Assembly (NCBI GenBank): GCA_016296575.1 | Contig: JAEDJA010000008.1 | Coordinates: 26,958 to 90,957, forward strand | DNA: 64,000 nucleotides | Direction of reading: 5' to 3' | From: Treponema sp. | GTDB lineage: Bacteria > Spirochaetota > Spirochaetia > Treponematales > Treponemataceae | Shown here: in pieces, positions 52,558-61,482 of the stretch | Layout of the letters: each line of letters begins with the position of its first letter | How positions within the stretch are numbered: the first letter of the stretch is position 1 | The notes under the pieces: model-generated | Told to the model about the DNA's origin: nothing | Database searches by the model: none | Seen by the model: only the letters and a program-made list of their open reading frames with translations | Translations under genes and position numbers: made by a program

Positions 52558-53604
52558 TTACTTATCTTTATTTTTTCTTGAAAGAACAACACTCTGAATA
52601 ACAAGGAAGAGACAGATCATAAGAGATACAGTAATGTTAATCCACCAAGGGTCATCAAGACCAATAGAAGCAACGATATCTTTGATTGTAGCAAGTGAAA
52701 GTACACCAAAGAATGTTCCAAGAATATTACCTACACCACCAGTAAGCATTGTTCCACCAATAATTGATGAAGCAATTGCATTCATTTCATATCCTGAAGC
52801 GTGGGTTGGTGATCCTGAACCAACGTGCATGAAGTAAACAAATGCACCTATTGCAGCAAGAATACTACAGATAAAGTGTGAAAGGAACTTTGTTCTTTTT
52901 ACATCAATACCAAGCATATTTGCACTCTGTTTATTTCCACCAACTGCGTAGAAGCTTCGTCCCAGTTTTGTCCATCTAAGGAAACAGAACATGAACACTA
53001 CAACAATGATAGCAATAATTACACCAGGTTCTACATAAGCTTGAATAAACACACCTTTCTTGTTGGTAGATCCGATTCCTGGAAGAAGGATTTTTGTATA
53101 TCTGAGAGCATCAAATACAGCATTCTTTACGTTGAACTGTGAAGCATTAACAATTGTGGTCATACCTTTTGCAAAGAACATACCGGCAAGAGTTACAATA
53201 AACGGCTGAATATCAAGATAAGCAACCAGATAGCCCTGAACAAGTCCGAACAGAACACCAATCATAAGTGCAATCATAATAGCACCAAAAAGTGAACCAT
53301 TTTTCATTGATTCATCAAGGTGAACAGCACAGCTCATACAAACAAGACAAGTCATGCAACCAACACTGATATCAATACCACCTGTAATCATTACAAGAGA
53401 AAGTCCACATGAAATGATAATAAGACTGGCATTTGCATTCAGCATATTACAGAAAGTCTGAGGTTTTTTAAAACCAGAACCCAAGAAAATTACTGCAAAA
53501 ACATACATCAAGATGAAAATTGATATAGTAATTATAGTTAGCAGGTTTGTATCAGAGATTTCTCTTTTTTTAGCTAAAGGATTTTTATTTTTATTAAAAG
53601 GCAT
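52558..53604 (-). CDS. yjfF: Sugar ABC transporter permease (YjfF/RbsC-type)
   Basis: 348 residues from ATG 53604. The start is set by GGGAGG eight bases upstream; an upstream in-frame start at 53649 would run into the other permease gene. About nine or ten membrane helices. The conserved GGIDISVGCMTCLVC motif and the cytoplasmic loop GGNKQSANMLGI of the RbsC/AraH/YtfT family are visible. It is last in the binding-protein/ATPase/permease/permease operon, an order typical for galactofuranose-type (YtfQRT-YjfF) importers. Confidence 0.88.
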   Translation of the reverse strand: MPFNKNKNPLAKKREISDTNLLTIITISIFILMYVFAVIFLGSGFKKPQTFCNMLNANASLIIISCGLSLVMITGGIDISVGCMTCLVCMSCAVHLDESMKNGSLFGAIMIALMIGVLFGLVQGYLVAYLDIQPFIVTLAGMFFAKGMTTIVNASQFNVKNAVFDALRYTKILLPGIGSTNKKGVFIQAYVEPGVIIAIIVVVFMFCFLRWTKLGRSFYAVGGNKQSANMLGIDVKRTKFLSHFICSILAAIGAFVYFMHVGSGSPTHASGYEMNAIASSIIGGTMLTGGVGNILGTFFGVLSLATIKDIVASIGLDDPWWINITVSLMICLFLVIQSVVLSRKNKDK

Positions 53605-53605
53605 A

Positions 53606-54697
53606 TTAGTTACCTCCCTTAGCAGCAGCTGCCTTAGCGGCTCTTGCATTTGCTATTTTTTCCATTTTTTCACGTACTACAGGAGCACTAAGAATAACAA
53701 GAATAATAACAACAACAGCTTTATAAGCAGGAAGAGCTGCAGAACTTACGTTGTATTTGAACAATGTAGTTGTAAGGAACTGAATTACATAAGCACCAAT
53801 CACAGATCCCCAGATATTGAACTTACCACCACTTAATGCGTTTCCACCAAGGGCAACAGCAAGAATGGCATCCATTTCAATATCTTTTGCAATAACAGAG
53901 TATGTAATTGTAGAAATACGGCTAACCTTAATAAATCCAGCAATAGCTACACAAACACCAAGAATTACATAAGTAATAAACTTAATAAATTCAGGATTAA
54001 TACCGTTAAGTTTTGAAGATGAAGCATTAATACCTACAGACTGGGCATAAAGTCCAAGTGTTGTAAACTTCAATACCAAAACAAATATCACTATACATAT
54101 TATTGCAAAGAAAATTGGCGTTGGAACAGGACAACCTGGAAGGAAGGTTCCAAAATATCCAAAGGAAGGATCATTTACATAAGGAAGAGTATTGTGATTA
54201 ATCCAGGCAGCAATTGAACGACCGGCAGTAAACAGAATAAGTGTGGCAACCATTGGCTGAATCTTGAAATAAGCAACAAGAATACCGTTGAATGCACCAA
54301 AGAACATCATTACAACAATAGCTACAAAAACAGCAAGAATGATTGGATTCTGCATTTCTTCTGGAGCAGCTGTTTCACCACAAATGAGGCGGAGAATAAC
54401 AGAACCTGCAATAGCAATACCAGCTCCAACAGAAATATCCTGTCCACCAGAAGCTGCTGTAACCAAAGTCATACCAAGTGCAAGAATTACCAGTTCCGAA
54501 GCATTATCCAAAATAGAAATAATGTTTCCAGAAAGAACAGCATCACCGTTACTGTTGGTAACCAATGAAATCTTAAAGAATGTAGGATCTCCAATTAAAT
54601 TGAAAATAATCAATAAAAGAAGAGCTACAATAGGAATGAAAAGCTGTTTTCTAGTAAGCGAAAGAGCTATTTCCTTGATACTTTTGTTTGAACTCAT
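53606..54697 (-). CDS. ytfT: Sugar ABC transporter permease (YtfT/RbsC-type)
   Basis: 363 residues with about ten membrane helices. The motif AASGGQDISVGAGIAIAGSV and the loop AQSVGINASSSKLNGI are those of the RbsC-family permeases. It pairs with the second permease encoded downstream. Its start overlaps the ATPase stop (ATGA). The Ala/Lys-rich C-terminus (ARAAKAAAAKGGN) is hydrophilic. Confidence 0.9.
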   Translation of the reverse strand: MSSNKSIKEIALSLTRKQLFIPIVALLLLIIFNLIGDPTFFKISLVTNSNGDAVLSGNIISILDNASELVILALGMTLVTAASGGQDISVGAGIAIAGSVILRLICGETAAPEEMQNPIILAVFVAIVVMMFFGAFNGILVAYFKIQPMVATLILFTAGRSIAAWINHNTLPYVNDPSFGYFGTFLPGCPVPTPIFFAIICIVIFVLVLKFTTLGLYAQSVGINASSSKLNGINPEFIKFITYVILGVCVAIAGFIKVSRISTITYSVIAKDIEMDAILAVALGGNALSGGKFNIWGSVIGAYVIQFLTTTLFKYNVSSAALPAYKAVVVIILVILSAPVVREKMEKIANARAAKAAAAKGGN

Positions 54698-56205
54698 TTT
54701 TCGCCTCCGGCAATAGTTTTCATAATTGTTGACTGAGTAAGATCTTCACCTTTAAGTTCACCAACCTGTTTAGAGTCACGCATAACAAAAAGACGTGAAC
54801 AGGTGTGGAGCATTTCTTCAATTTCAGAAGAAATAAAGGTAACACTTTTACCCTCTTTTGCAAGCTTCAGCACCAGTTCCTGAATTTCAGTTTTTGTACC
54901 GATATCAATACCACGAGTTGGTTCATCCAGAATCAAGTAATCTGGATTTGAAAGAAGAGCTCGTGCCAAAAGAACCTTCTGCTGATTACCACCGGAAAGT
55001 GATTTGATTGGAGTTTCTGTAGATGCAGTCTTGATTTCAAGAAGCTTGATATATTCGTCAGCAAATTTTTCACTTTCTGCACGACTAACTGGTTTGAAGA
55101 AACCTCTGAGTACTTGATATGCAAGAATTAAGTTTTCACGAACAGAAAGATCACCAATAATACCGTCACGTTTACGGTCTTCAGGAAGATAACTGATACC
55201 GTTTTTCATTGCCTGAATTGCTGATGTAATCTTAACATCTTTTCCATTCACTTTAACTTTTCCACTGCGAACTTTATCAGCACCGAAAATAGCACGTACA
55301 CTTTCTGAACGTCCTGATCCAAGAAGACCTGTGAAACCGTTTACTTCACCTTTGTAAATCTTGAAGTTAAATGGTTTTACACCGTTAGCAGCAGAAAGTC
55401 CCTCTGCAGCATAAACAGGCACTTCTTCTGCTGAACGTTCAACGGCAGGTTCCGGTTTAAGTTCTGCAATTCCGTCCAAAGATTTACCAAGCATTTTGGC
55501 AACAAGTTCAACCATTGGAAGGTCTTTTATTTCGTACTGACCAACAAGCTGACCATCACGAAGAACTGTAATCTTATCACAAACAGCATAAACCTGTTCA
55601 AGGAAGTGAGTAACGAAAATGATTCCTACTCCCTTTGCTTTAAGATCACGCATAAGTTTAAATAATTTTTCTACTTCATTGTCATCCAAAGATGAAGTTG
55701 GTTCGTCCAGGATAAGAATCTTACATTCCATATCTACTGCACGGGCAATAGCAACCATCTGCTGAACGGCAATTGAACAAGATGAAAGCTGCTGTGTTGC
55801 TTCAGCAGGAATTCCAAGTTCTTTTAAGATCCTGTCGGCATTTGAATTCATCTGTTTCCAGTTTGTAAAATGTCCTTTAGATCTTCCTATATACATATTC
55901 TCTGCAACTGTAAGGTTAGGACAGAGGGTAATTTCCTGATAAACTGTAGCGATACCTGTATTCTGGGCATCCTGTGGTGAACGAATGTTTACTGCTTTGT
56001 CATATCCTTTAACGTAAACAGTACCTTCGTCTTTCTGGTAAACACCAGTAAGTACTTTAATTAATGTTGATTTTCCGGCACCATTTTCACCCATCAATGC
56101 GTGAATTTCACCTTCTTCAAGAGTAAAATCAACGTTCTGGAGAGCTTTTACACCGGGGAAACTTTTATAAATGCCACGCATTTCCAATACGGATTTTTCC
56201 TGCAT
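54694..56205 (-). CDS. ytfR: Sugar ABC transporter ATPase, two fused nucleotide-binding domains
   Basis: 503 residues. First NBD: Walker A GENGAGKST, Walker B ILILDEPTSSLD, with a signature (SCSIAVQQMVAIARA) that is degenerate, as is common in RbsA/MglA-type proteins. Second NBD: GLLGSGRSES in place of a canonical Walker A, good signature LSGGNQQKVLLARAL, and YLILDEPTRGIDIG. This is the usual monosaccharide-importer ATPase (RbsA/XylG/YtfR). It is separated from the binding-protein gene by two hairpins, so it is probably made at a lower level. Confidence 0.93.
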   Translation of the reverse strand: MQEKSVLEMRGIYKSFPGVKALQNVDFTLEEGEIHALMGENGAGKSTLIKVLTGVYQKDEGTVYVKGYDKAVNIRSPQDAQNTGIATVYQEITLCPNLTVAENMYIGRSKGHFTNWKQMNSNADRILKELGIPAEATQQLSSCSIAVQQMVAIARAVDMECKILILDEPTSSLDDNEVEKLFKLMRDLKAKGVGIIFVTHFLEQVYAVCDKITVLRDGQLVGQYEIKDLPMVELVAKMLGKSLDGIAELKPEPAVERSAEEVPVYAAEGLSAANGVKPFNFKIYKGEVNGFTGLLGSGRSESVRAIFGADKVRSGKVKVNGKDVKITSAIQAMKNGISYLPEDRKRDGIIGDLSVRENLILAYQVLRGFFKPVSRAESEKFADEYIKLLEIKTASTETPIKSLSGGNQQKVLLARALLSNPDYLILDEPTRGIDIGTKTEIQELVLKLAKEGKSVTFISSEIEEMLHTCSRLFVMRDSKQVGELKGEDLTQSTIMKTIAGGEK

Positions 56206-56232
56206 GGTATCCTCCTGTTATGTACTGGAATC

Positions 56233-56251
56233 CCGGCTTTTTTTTAGCCGG
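56233..56251. terminator. GC hairpin with T-rich loop upstream of the ATPase gene
   Basis: CCGGCT (56233-56238) pairs with AGCCGG (56246-56251), with a loop made of T. It lies just 28 bp before the ATPase start and might act on mRNA stability rather than termination. Confidence 0.4.
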
Positions 56252-56258
56252 AATATTC

Positions 56259-56303
56259 AAAAAAAGCACGAGTTTCGGTGTTTTACAAAGCCGTAACTCG
56301 TGC
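56259..56303 (-). terminator. Internal terminator after the sugar-binding protein gene
   Basis: Minus strand: perfect 9 bp stem GCACGAGTT / AACTCGTGC (56303-56295, 56274-56266) then seven T. It would lower transcription of the ATPase and permease genes relative to the binding protein. Confidence 0.85.
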
Positions 56304-56333
56304 CGAACTGATTAACTATAATTAGGTTTCAGA

Positions 56334-57275
56334 TTATTCACCAAGACCGTATTTATCGATATCAGCCTTTTTGATTGTTTTGGCATCAAATCCTTTTTCT
56401 ACAGAGTAGATGATTTTTGAAGCTGGAACTTTCAATTTTCCTTTGATGATCTGGTTGATTGTTTCAGCCTGGAATGGGTTACACTGTCCATCGTAGTTCC
56501 AGCGTCCAGCGAGAACTTCGCGAAGAGCGAACTTGTTGCAGTCGAATCCCATAATGATTACTTTACCGTTTACACCGTGTGTGATACCAGCTTTGTCCAA
56601 AGCTTTAACAGCACCCTGTGCCATACCATCGTTTTCTGCGTAGATTACGTTGAAATCTTTTCCAGAACTGATAACTGCTTCAACAATCTGCTGAGCTGTA
56701 TCAGCATTCCATGTAGCTGTCTGCTGAGTTACGTATTCCCAGTTGTCATTTGATTTTACCATTTCATCAAGAGCACCTGTGCGTCCTTCCTGTGCAGCTG
56801 AACCCATAGCACCCTGGATGTGGATGATTTTGTATTCTTTAAGGTTCTGTGAAGCAAGCCATTTAACAGCTGTTTCACCTTCAGCAGGCATATTAGATAC
56901 GATAGCAGCTTTGTAAAGGCTTGGATCAGCTTCGAGCAAGCGGTCGAAAAGAATTACTTCAATTCCGTTGTCCTTTGCATCTTTAAGAACAGGTTCCCAA
57001 CCAGCCATGTCAGCAGCAGAGATGAGGAGGTAGTCTACTTCATCCTGGATGAATTTACGTGCAGCCTGAAGCTGTTCATCGTTATTCAAGCTGTAGAATT
57101 TTTTCAAATCGTAGCCATTTTTCTTTGTAAATACTTTTTCAAAGTCTTTTACGTTAGCTGTACGATATCCTGATTCGTTAGGATCGTTGTTGATTACACC
57201 AACTTTAATTCGTGCTGCGAATGCTGGCATAACTGCAAGTGCGATTGCTGTTGCAAGTACTAAAAGTTTTTTCAT
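56334..57275 (-). CDS. ytfQ: Periplasmic sugar-binding protein (YtfQ/RbsB-type)
   Basis: 313 residues. Signal peptide MKKLLVLATAIALAVMPAFA, mature start ARIKVG. Type I periplasmic-binding fold (Peripla_BP_4): VGVINNDPNESGYR, DYLLISAADMAGW, LFDRLL, IHIQGAMGSAAQEGR, VIYAENDGMAQGA and MGFDCNKFALREVLAGRWNYDGQCNPFQ. The pattern is closest to galactofuranose-binding YtfQ, but the ligand is not proven. Strong Shine-Dalgarno AAAGGAGC. First gene of the importer operon; the 200 bp upstream hold its promoter region and the next operon's terminator. Confidence 0.9.
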   Translation of the reverse strand: MKKLLVLATAIALAVMPAFAARIKVGVINNDPNESGYRTANVKDFEKVFTKKNGYDLKKFYSLNNDEQLQAARKFIQDEVDYLLISAADMAGWEPVLKDAKDNGIEVILFDRLLEADPSLYKAAIVSNMPAEGETAVKWLASQNLKEYKIIHIQGAMGSAAQEGRTGALDEMVKSNDNWEYVTQQTATWNADTAQQIVEAVISSGKDFNVIYAENDGMAQGAVKALDKAGITHGVNGKVIIMGFDCNKFALREVLAGRWNYDGQCNPFQAETINQIIKGKLKVPASKIIYSVEKGFDAKTIKKADIDKYGLGE

Positions 57276-57374
57276 TTTTAGCTCCTTTATTTAATTCCTT
57301 ATTACCGCTTATGCGGTTTTCATAGTTTTATTATTAGGGGATTTTCCTTATTTTGAAATAGTTTTTTTGTTTCT

Positions 57375-57419
57375 AAAAAAAGCAAAAACCTTTCATTTCG
57401 TTTGAAAAGAAAGGTTTTT
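57375..57419 (-). terminator. Terminator of the helicase - ABC-F - CMP kinase operon
   Basis: Minus strand: 11 bp stem AAAAACCTTTC / GAAAGGTTTTT (57419-57409, 57394-57384), then GC and seven T. The rest of 57276-57484 is AT-rich, with a small ACCGC/GCGGT hairpin near 57303-57316. Confidence 0.85.
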
Positions 57420-57484
57420 AACAAGTAAGTTAGTAATAATTTTACGTTATAACTATTTTTATCAAAAAAAAATTGAAAAAAAAG

Positions 57485-58036
57485 TTAGTTTTCCAAAAAA
57501 TTCTTGGAAACTGCATAGTCAATGATTAAATTAACTATCATTTCGGGTGTTTTATCACCTGTATCAATAATCAAGTCAGCAAACTGATAGTTTGAGTTGT
57601 CGATATTGTAAAGCTCCTTGTATCTTCTTGAATCTTCAGAGTCCCTCATGGCAGTAAATCTCTTGATTTCTTCCAGGTCCCCTCCTTCACGATTGAAGAC
57701 ACGGCCTGCACGAGTTTCATCACTGGCATAAAGATAAACTTTAATATCAGCTTCTTTGAGCATCCAGATGGCAAGACGACTTCCAAGAACACAGGATTCT
57801 TTACGTGCCAGTTCAACCTGATGTGTATCAACATAGCGGTCATAGGAATCATCTGTTTTAGCGTTTTCAATAACCTGTGCAAGTGTTATACCACGTTCTG
57901 CCGCCATCTGACGAAAAGTATAATTGATCATATTTACGCCAAGCTTTTCGGCAAGCATTGTACTTACAGTAGTATTTCCGCATCCAGATTTACCGGAAAT
58001 TGCAATACGAAGTTCTTTTCCATCAACAATTTTCAT
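57485..58036 (-). CDS. cmk: Cytidylate kinase-like nucleotide kinase
   Basis: 183 residues. P-loop ISGKSGCGNTTVS near the N-terminus, a VLGSRLAIWML segment, the Arg-rich lid AGRVFNREGGDLEEIKRF, and LIIDTGDKTPEMIV near the end. This is the shorter, archaeal-type CMP/(d)CMP kinase form also seen in spirochaetes. It makes CDP/dCDP. It is co-transcribed after the ABC-F gene (15 bp). Confidence 0.8.
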   Translation of the reverse strand: MKIVDGKELRIAISGKSGCGNTTVSTMLAEKLGVNMINYTFRQMAAERGITLAQVIENAKTDDSYDRYVDTHQVELARKESCVLGSRLAIWMLKEADIKVYLYASDETRAGRVFNREGGDLEEIKRFTAMRDSEDSRRYKELYNIDNSNYQFADLIIDTGDKTPEMIVNLIIDYAVSKNFLEN

Positions 58037-58051
58037 AAAAACACTCCCCGT

Positions 58052-59701
58052 TTATATACGATACTTGATTTTTTTACCTGTTCCTTCGTAAAGCTGTTTG
58101 CGAAGCTCAGTAACCTGCTCATCCTTAATGTAATCATCAAAAGGCATCATACGGTCAATAACTCCGTTTGGTGTAATTTCAACGATACGGTTTGCAATAG
58201 ACTGAATGAATTCGTGGTCATGACTTGTAAACATTACAACGCCTGGGAACTGAATAAGTCCTTCATTCAAAGACTGAATTGCTTCCAGATCAAGATGGTT
58301 TGTTGGATCATCCATAATAAGAACGTTTGAACCGGAAAGCATGAGTTTTGAAAGCATACAACGAACTTTTTCACCACCCGACAAAACCTTTACTTTTTTC
58401 AGAGATTCATCACCGGAGAAAAGCATTCGTCCCAAAAATCCTCGGACAAATGCATCATCCTGATCTTTTGAGTACTGTTTGAGCCATTCAGTAATATTGT
58501 AATCATTCTGGAAATAAGAATTTGTATCACGTGGAAGATAAGCATGAGTTGTTGTCTGTCCCCAGAAGTATTCACCGTCATCAGCTTTTCTAACACCGTT
58601 GATAATGTCAAAAAGTCCTGTAATAGCATTATGTTCAATTCCTACAAATGCAATTTTATCTGTACGGTTTACAGTCAATGAAAAATTTTTCAAAAGCTGA
58701 ACACCATCTTCAGAATAGCAAAGCTTATTTGTAGTAAGAACATTGTTACCGATTTCACGATCAGCTTTAAAGTTTACATATGGGAATTTACGTGTTGTAA
58801 CAGGAATATCTTCAAGTCCGTCTGCAAGTTTATCGTAAATCTTTTTGCGGCTGGTGGCCTGTTTTGCTTTAGAGGCATTTGAAGAGAATCGAAGGATGAA
58901 TTCACGAAGATCTTTCATCTTATCTTCAGTTTTTTTCTGCTGGTCTCGGGCCTGTCGCTGCATAATCTGGCTCATCTGATACCAGAAATCGTAGTTTCCT
59001 GTAAATTGTGTGATTTTTCCATAATCAATATCACAGATAAAAGTACAAACAGTATTAAGGAAGTGACGGTCGTGGGAAACAACAATAACTGTATTTTCAA
59101 AATCCATAAGGAAGTTTTCAAGCCAGGTAATTGATTCAATATCAAGACCATTGGTAGGTTCGTCAAGAAGAAGAACATCTGGATTTCCGTAAATAGCCTG
59201 GGCAAGAAGAACACGAACTTTCTGGCTTTCATCAAGTTCACTCATCATCTTGTCATGGTATTCTTCTTCAAGACCAAGTCCTGAAAGCATCTGCTGAATC
59301 TGGTTTTCACTTTCGTAACCACCAAGTTCACCATATTCTGCTTCCAGTTCTGCAGATTTAATTCCATCTTCTTCTGTAAAATCTGCTTTGGAATAGATTT
59401 CATCACGAGCTTTGGAACATTCATAAAGCTTTGGATATCCCATAAGAACAGTTTCCATAACAGAATATTCATCGTAAGCAAAGTGATCCTGTTTAAGAAC
59501 AGACATTCGTTCTCCAGGACTCATTGTAATTGTTCCAGTATCGTGTTCCAATTCTCCAGAAAGTACTTTAAGGAAGGTTGATTTACCAGCACCATTAGCA
59601 CCAATAATTCCATAACAGTTTCCGCTTGTGAACTTAAGGTTTACATCCTTAAAAAGAGGCTTCTCACTGAATCGAAGACTAACATCACTAACACTAATCA
59701 T
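58052..59701 (-). CDS. ABC-F ribosome-associated ATPase (YbiT-like), one ATP site degenerate
   Basis: 549 residues, soluble, two ABC domains joined by a charged linker (RQARDQQKKTEDKMKDLREF), i.e. the ABC-F type that binds the ribosomal E site. NBD1 has Walker A GANGAGKST but a signature that reads LDESQK. NBD2 has signature LSGGEK but a broken Walker A, GIEHNAITGL, lacking Lys. As sites form between Walker A of one domain and the signature of the other, one site is intact and the other lost. Order in the operon: helicase, ABC-F, cmk. Confidence 0.88.
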   Translation of the reverse strand: MISVSDVSLRFSEKPLFKDVNLKFTSGNCYGIIGANGAGKSTFLKVLSGELEHDTGTITMSPGERMSVLKQDHFAYDEYSVMETVLMGYPKLYECSKARDEIYSKADFTEEDGIKSAELEAEYGELGGYESENQIQQMLSGLGLEEEYHDKMMSELDESQKVRVLLAQAIYGNPDVLLLDEPTNGLDIESITWLENFLMDFENTVIVVSHDRHFLNTVCTFICDIDYGKITQFTGNYDFWYQMSQIMQRQARDQQKKTEDKMKDLREFILRFSSNASKAKQATSRKKIYDKLADGLEDIPVTTRKFPYVNFKADREIGNNVLTTNKLCYSEDGVQLLKNFSLTVNRTDKIAFVGIEHNAITGLFDIINGVRKADDGEYFWGQTTTHAYLPRDTNSYFQNDYNITEWLKQYSKDQDDAFVRGFLGRMLFSGDESLKKVKVLSGGEKVRCMLSKLMLSGSNVLIMDDPTNHLDLEAIQSLNEGLIQFPGVVMFTSHDHEFIQSIANRIVEITPNGVIDRMMPFDDYIKDEQVTELRKQLYEGTGKKIKYRI

Positions 59702-59710
59702 GAGACTCTC

Positions 59711-61348
59711 CTATTTCTTTCCAAAAAGGCTTTTAAGTTTAGCAAGGAATCCCTTCTTTTCAACAGGTTTCTGTGATTCTTTACTATAGTTTTTCTGTGA
59801 ACCTTTATAGTTTTTATTGTTGTTGCGGTAATTATTGTTTTTACCGTTCTTGTTGTATGGCTTATGTCCGTCTTTATTATATGATTTGGTCTGTGAATTA
59901 CCTTTTGAAGCACCATTTCCATATCTGTCTTTATAAACTTTCATGCGGTCTTCAAAGGACATATTCTGCATATCGCCCATATCTTTGTCGGAAAGCTTGT
60001 TGTACTTCTTTCCATATTTATTATATGGTTTATCCTTATTGTAAGGTTTTCGATCTCCATCACGGCGTGGACCACGGCTGTCTTTTCTATGGTCACCTTG
60101 ATTTCTTTTATCCTGTCGATTGTCACGACCACGTCCATTTCTGTCTCGTCGGTCTTTACGATCGTCTTCCTCATAATAATTACCGGTTTTGATATAGATA
60201 CCTTCGCTTTTGTCTTCGGCCATCATTTCAGGATAGGCAACTTCTGCTGGAATAGACATTTCAATATAACGTTCAATGGCAGGAAGATTATAAACGTCCT
60301 GTTCTGAACAGAATGTATAGGCTTTTCCAGATTTTCCGTTGCGGGCTGTACGACCAATGCGGTGAACGTAATTTTCAGCTTCATTTGGAAGATCGTAGTT
60401 AATTACCATTTCAAGAGCTTCAACATCAATTCCACGGGCTGCAACATCTGTAGCAACCAGAATGGAGATTTCGCCAGCTTTGAAGGAATTAAGAACCTTA
60501 AGACGTTTTGCCTGTGGAAGATCACCGATAATGAAATCACTTTTAAGATCATTCATCTGGAGGCGTTTTGCAATTACTTCACAGGAACGTTTTGTATTAC
60601 AGAAAATCATTACATTTTTAGGATTTTCGTTTTTTAGGATTCCAACAAGAAGTTTAGTTTTTTCATCGCTTGAAACATGAAGAAGCTGCTGTTCAATTTC
60701 TGTTACAGTAACATTTTCAGGTTCAATTTCGATTTCAACTGGATCACGAGTATATTCCCAGGCAAGATTTTTTACATAGGAATTAAGTGTTGCAGAAAAA
60801 AGCATAGTCTGGCGTTCTTCTGCTTCTGGAAGCTGTTTAAGGATTTTTCTAAGATCAGGATAGAATCCCATATCAAACATGCGGTCTGCTTCATCAATAA
60901 CAGTAAAATTACATGCTTTAAGGGAAAGATTATTTCCTTCACAAAGGTCAATGATGCGTCCTGGTGTACCAACAATGACATCAACACCTTTTTTTACGGC
61001 TCCAATCTGTCGTTCGTAACCTACACCACCATAAAAACTGAATACTTTTTTCTGTGTGTGTGAAAGAAGAGTCTTTGCTTCCTGTTCTACCTGAACAGCA
61101 AGTTCACGTGTTGGAACCAGTACCAGCACTTTTTTTTCTGCATTTTCTGGTTTTGAGATAAGCTGCTGGATAACACTTACTAAATATGCAGCTGTTTTTC
61201 CTGTTCCGGTCTGACTCTGTACGTACAAATCCGCTCCGTCTTTGGCAGCGTTATACACCTTTTCCTGCACTTCTGTACAAGTCACATAACCGGCGTCATT
61301 GACCCCTTCAAGAAGGGATGCATCTAAGTTAAGTTCGGTAAAATTCAT
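59711..61348 (-). CDS. DEAD-box RNA helicase
   Basis: 545 residues. Q motif, SQTGTGKTAAY, PTRELA, GTPGR, VIDEADRMFD (DEAD), SATL, ATDVAARGIDVE and HRIGRTARNGKSG are all present. The C-terminal ~150 residues are a highly charged, Asp/Arg/Lys/Asn/Tyr-rich low-complexity tail (units such as DRRDRNGRGRDN, KPYNKDKPYNKYGKKYNK), probably unstructured and RNA-binding. Likely roles are ribosome assembly or RNA decay. It is the first gene of the operon with the ABC-F and cmk genes and divergent from glgC. Confidence 0.93.
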   Translation of the reverse strand: MNFTELNLDASLLEGVNDAGYVTCTEVQEKVYNAAKDGADLYVQSQTGTGKTAAYLVSVIQQLISKPENAEKKVLVLVPTRELAVQVEQEAKTLLSHTQKKVFSFYGGVGYERQIGAVKKGVDVIVGTPGRIIDLCEGNNLSLKACNFTVIDEADRMFDMGFYPDLRKILKQLPEAEERQTMLFSATLNSYVKNLAWEYTRDPVEIEIEPENVTVTEIEQQLLHVSSDEKTKLLVGILKNENPKNVMIFCNTKRSCEVIAKRLQMNDLKSDFIIGDLPQAKRLKVLNSFKAGEISILVATDVAARGIDVEALEMVINYDLPNEAENYVHRIGRTARNGKSGKAYTFCSEQDVYNLPAIERYIEMSIPAEVAYPEMMAEDKSEGIYIKTGNYYEEDDRKDRRDRNGRGRDNRQDKRNQGDHRKDSRGPRRDGDRKPYNKDKPYNKYGKKYNKLSDKDMGDMQNMSFEDRMKVYKDRYGNGASKGNSQTKSYNKDGHKPYNKNGKNNNYRNNNKNYKGSQKNYSKESQKPVEKKGFLAKLKSLFGKK

Positions 61349-61402
61349 ACTCAGATTATATCTGATTTAAGTTAAAGTTTCTATATACTCACTTTTTTTG
61401 AT

Positions 61403-61431
61403 TTGCTTTATAGAGTTTTTGGATTTATAAT
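61403..61431 (+). promoter_or_regulatory. Promoter of glgC
   Basis: TTGCTT (61403-61408), 17 bp, TATAAT (61426-61431). Gives a leader of about 45 bases before ATG 61483. Confidence 0.5.
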
Positions 61432-61482
61432 GAATAAAAATTGTTAGTTACAACATAAATTCAATAATAAATGGAGCCAAAC

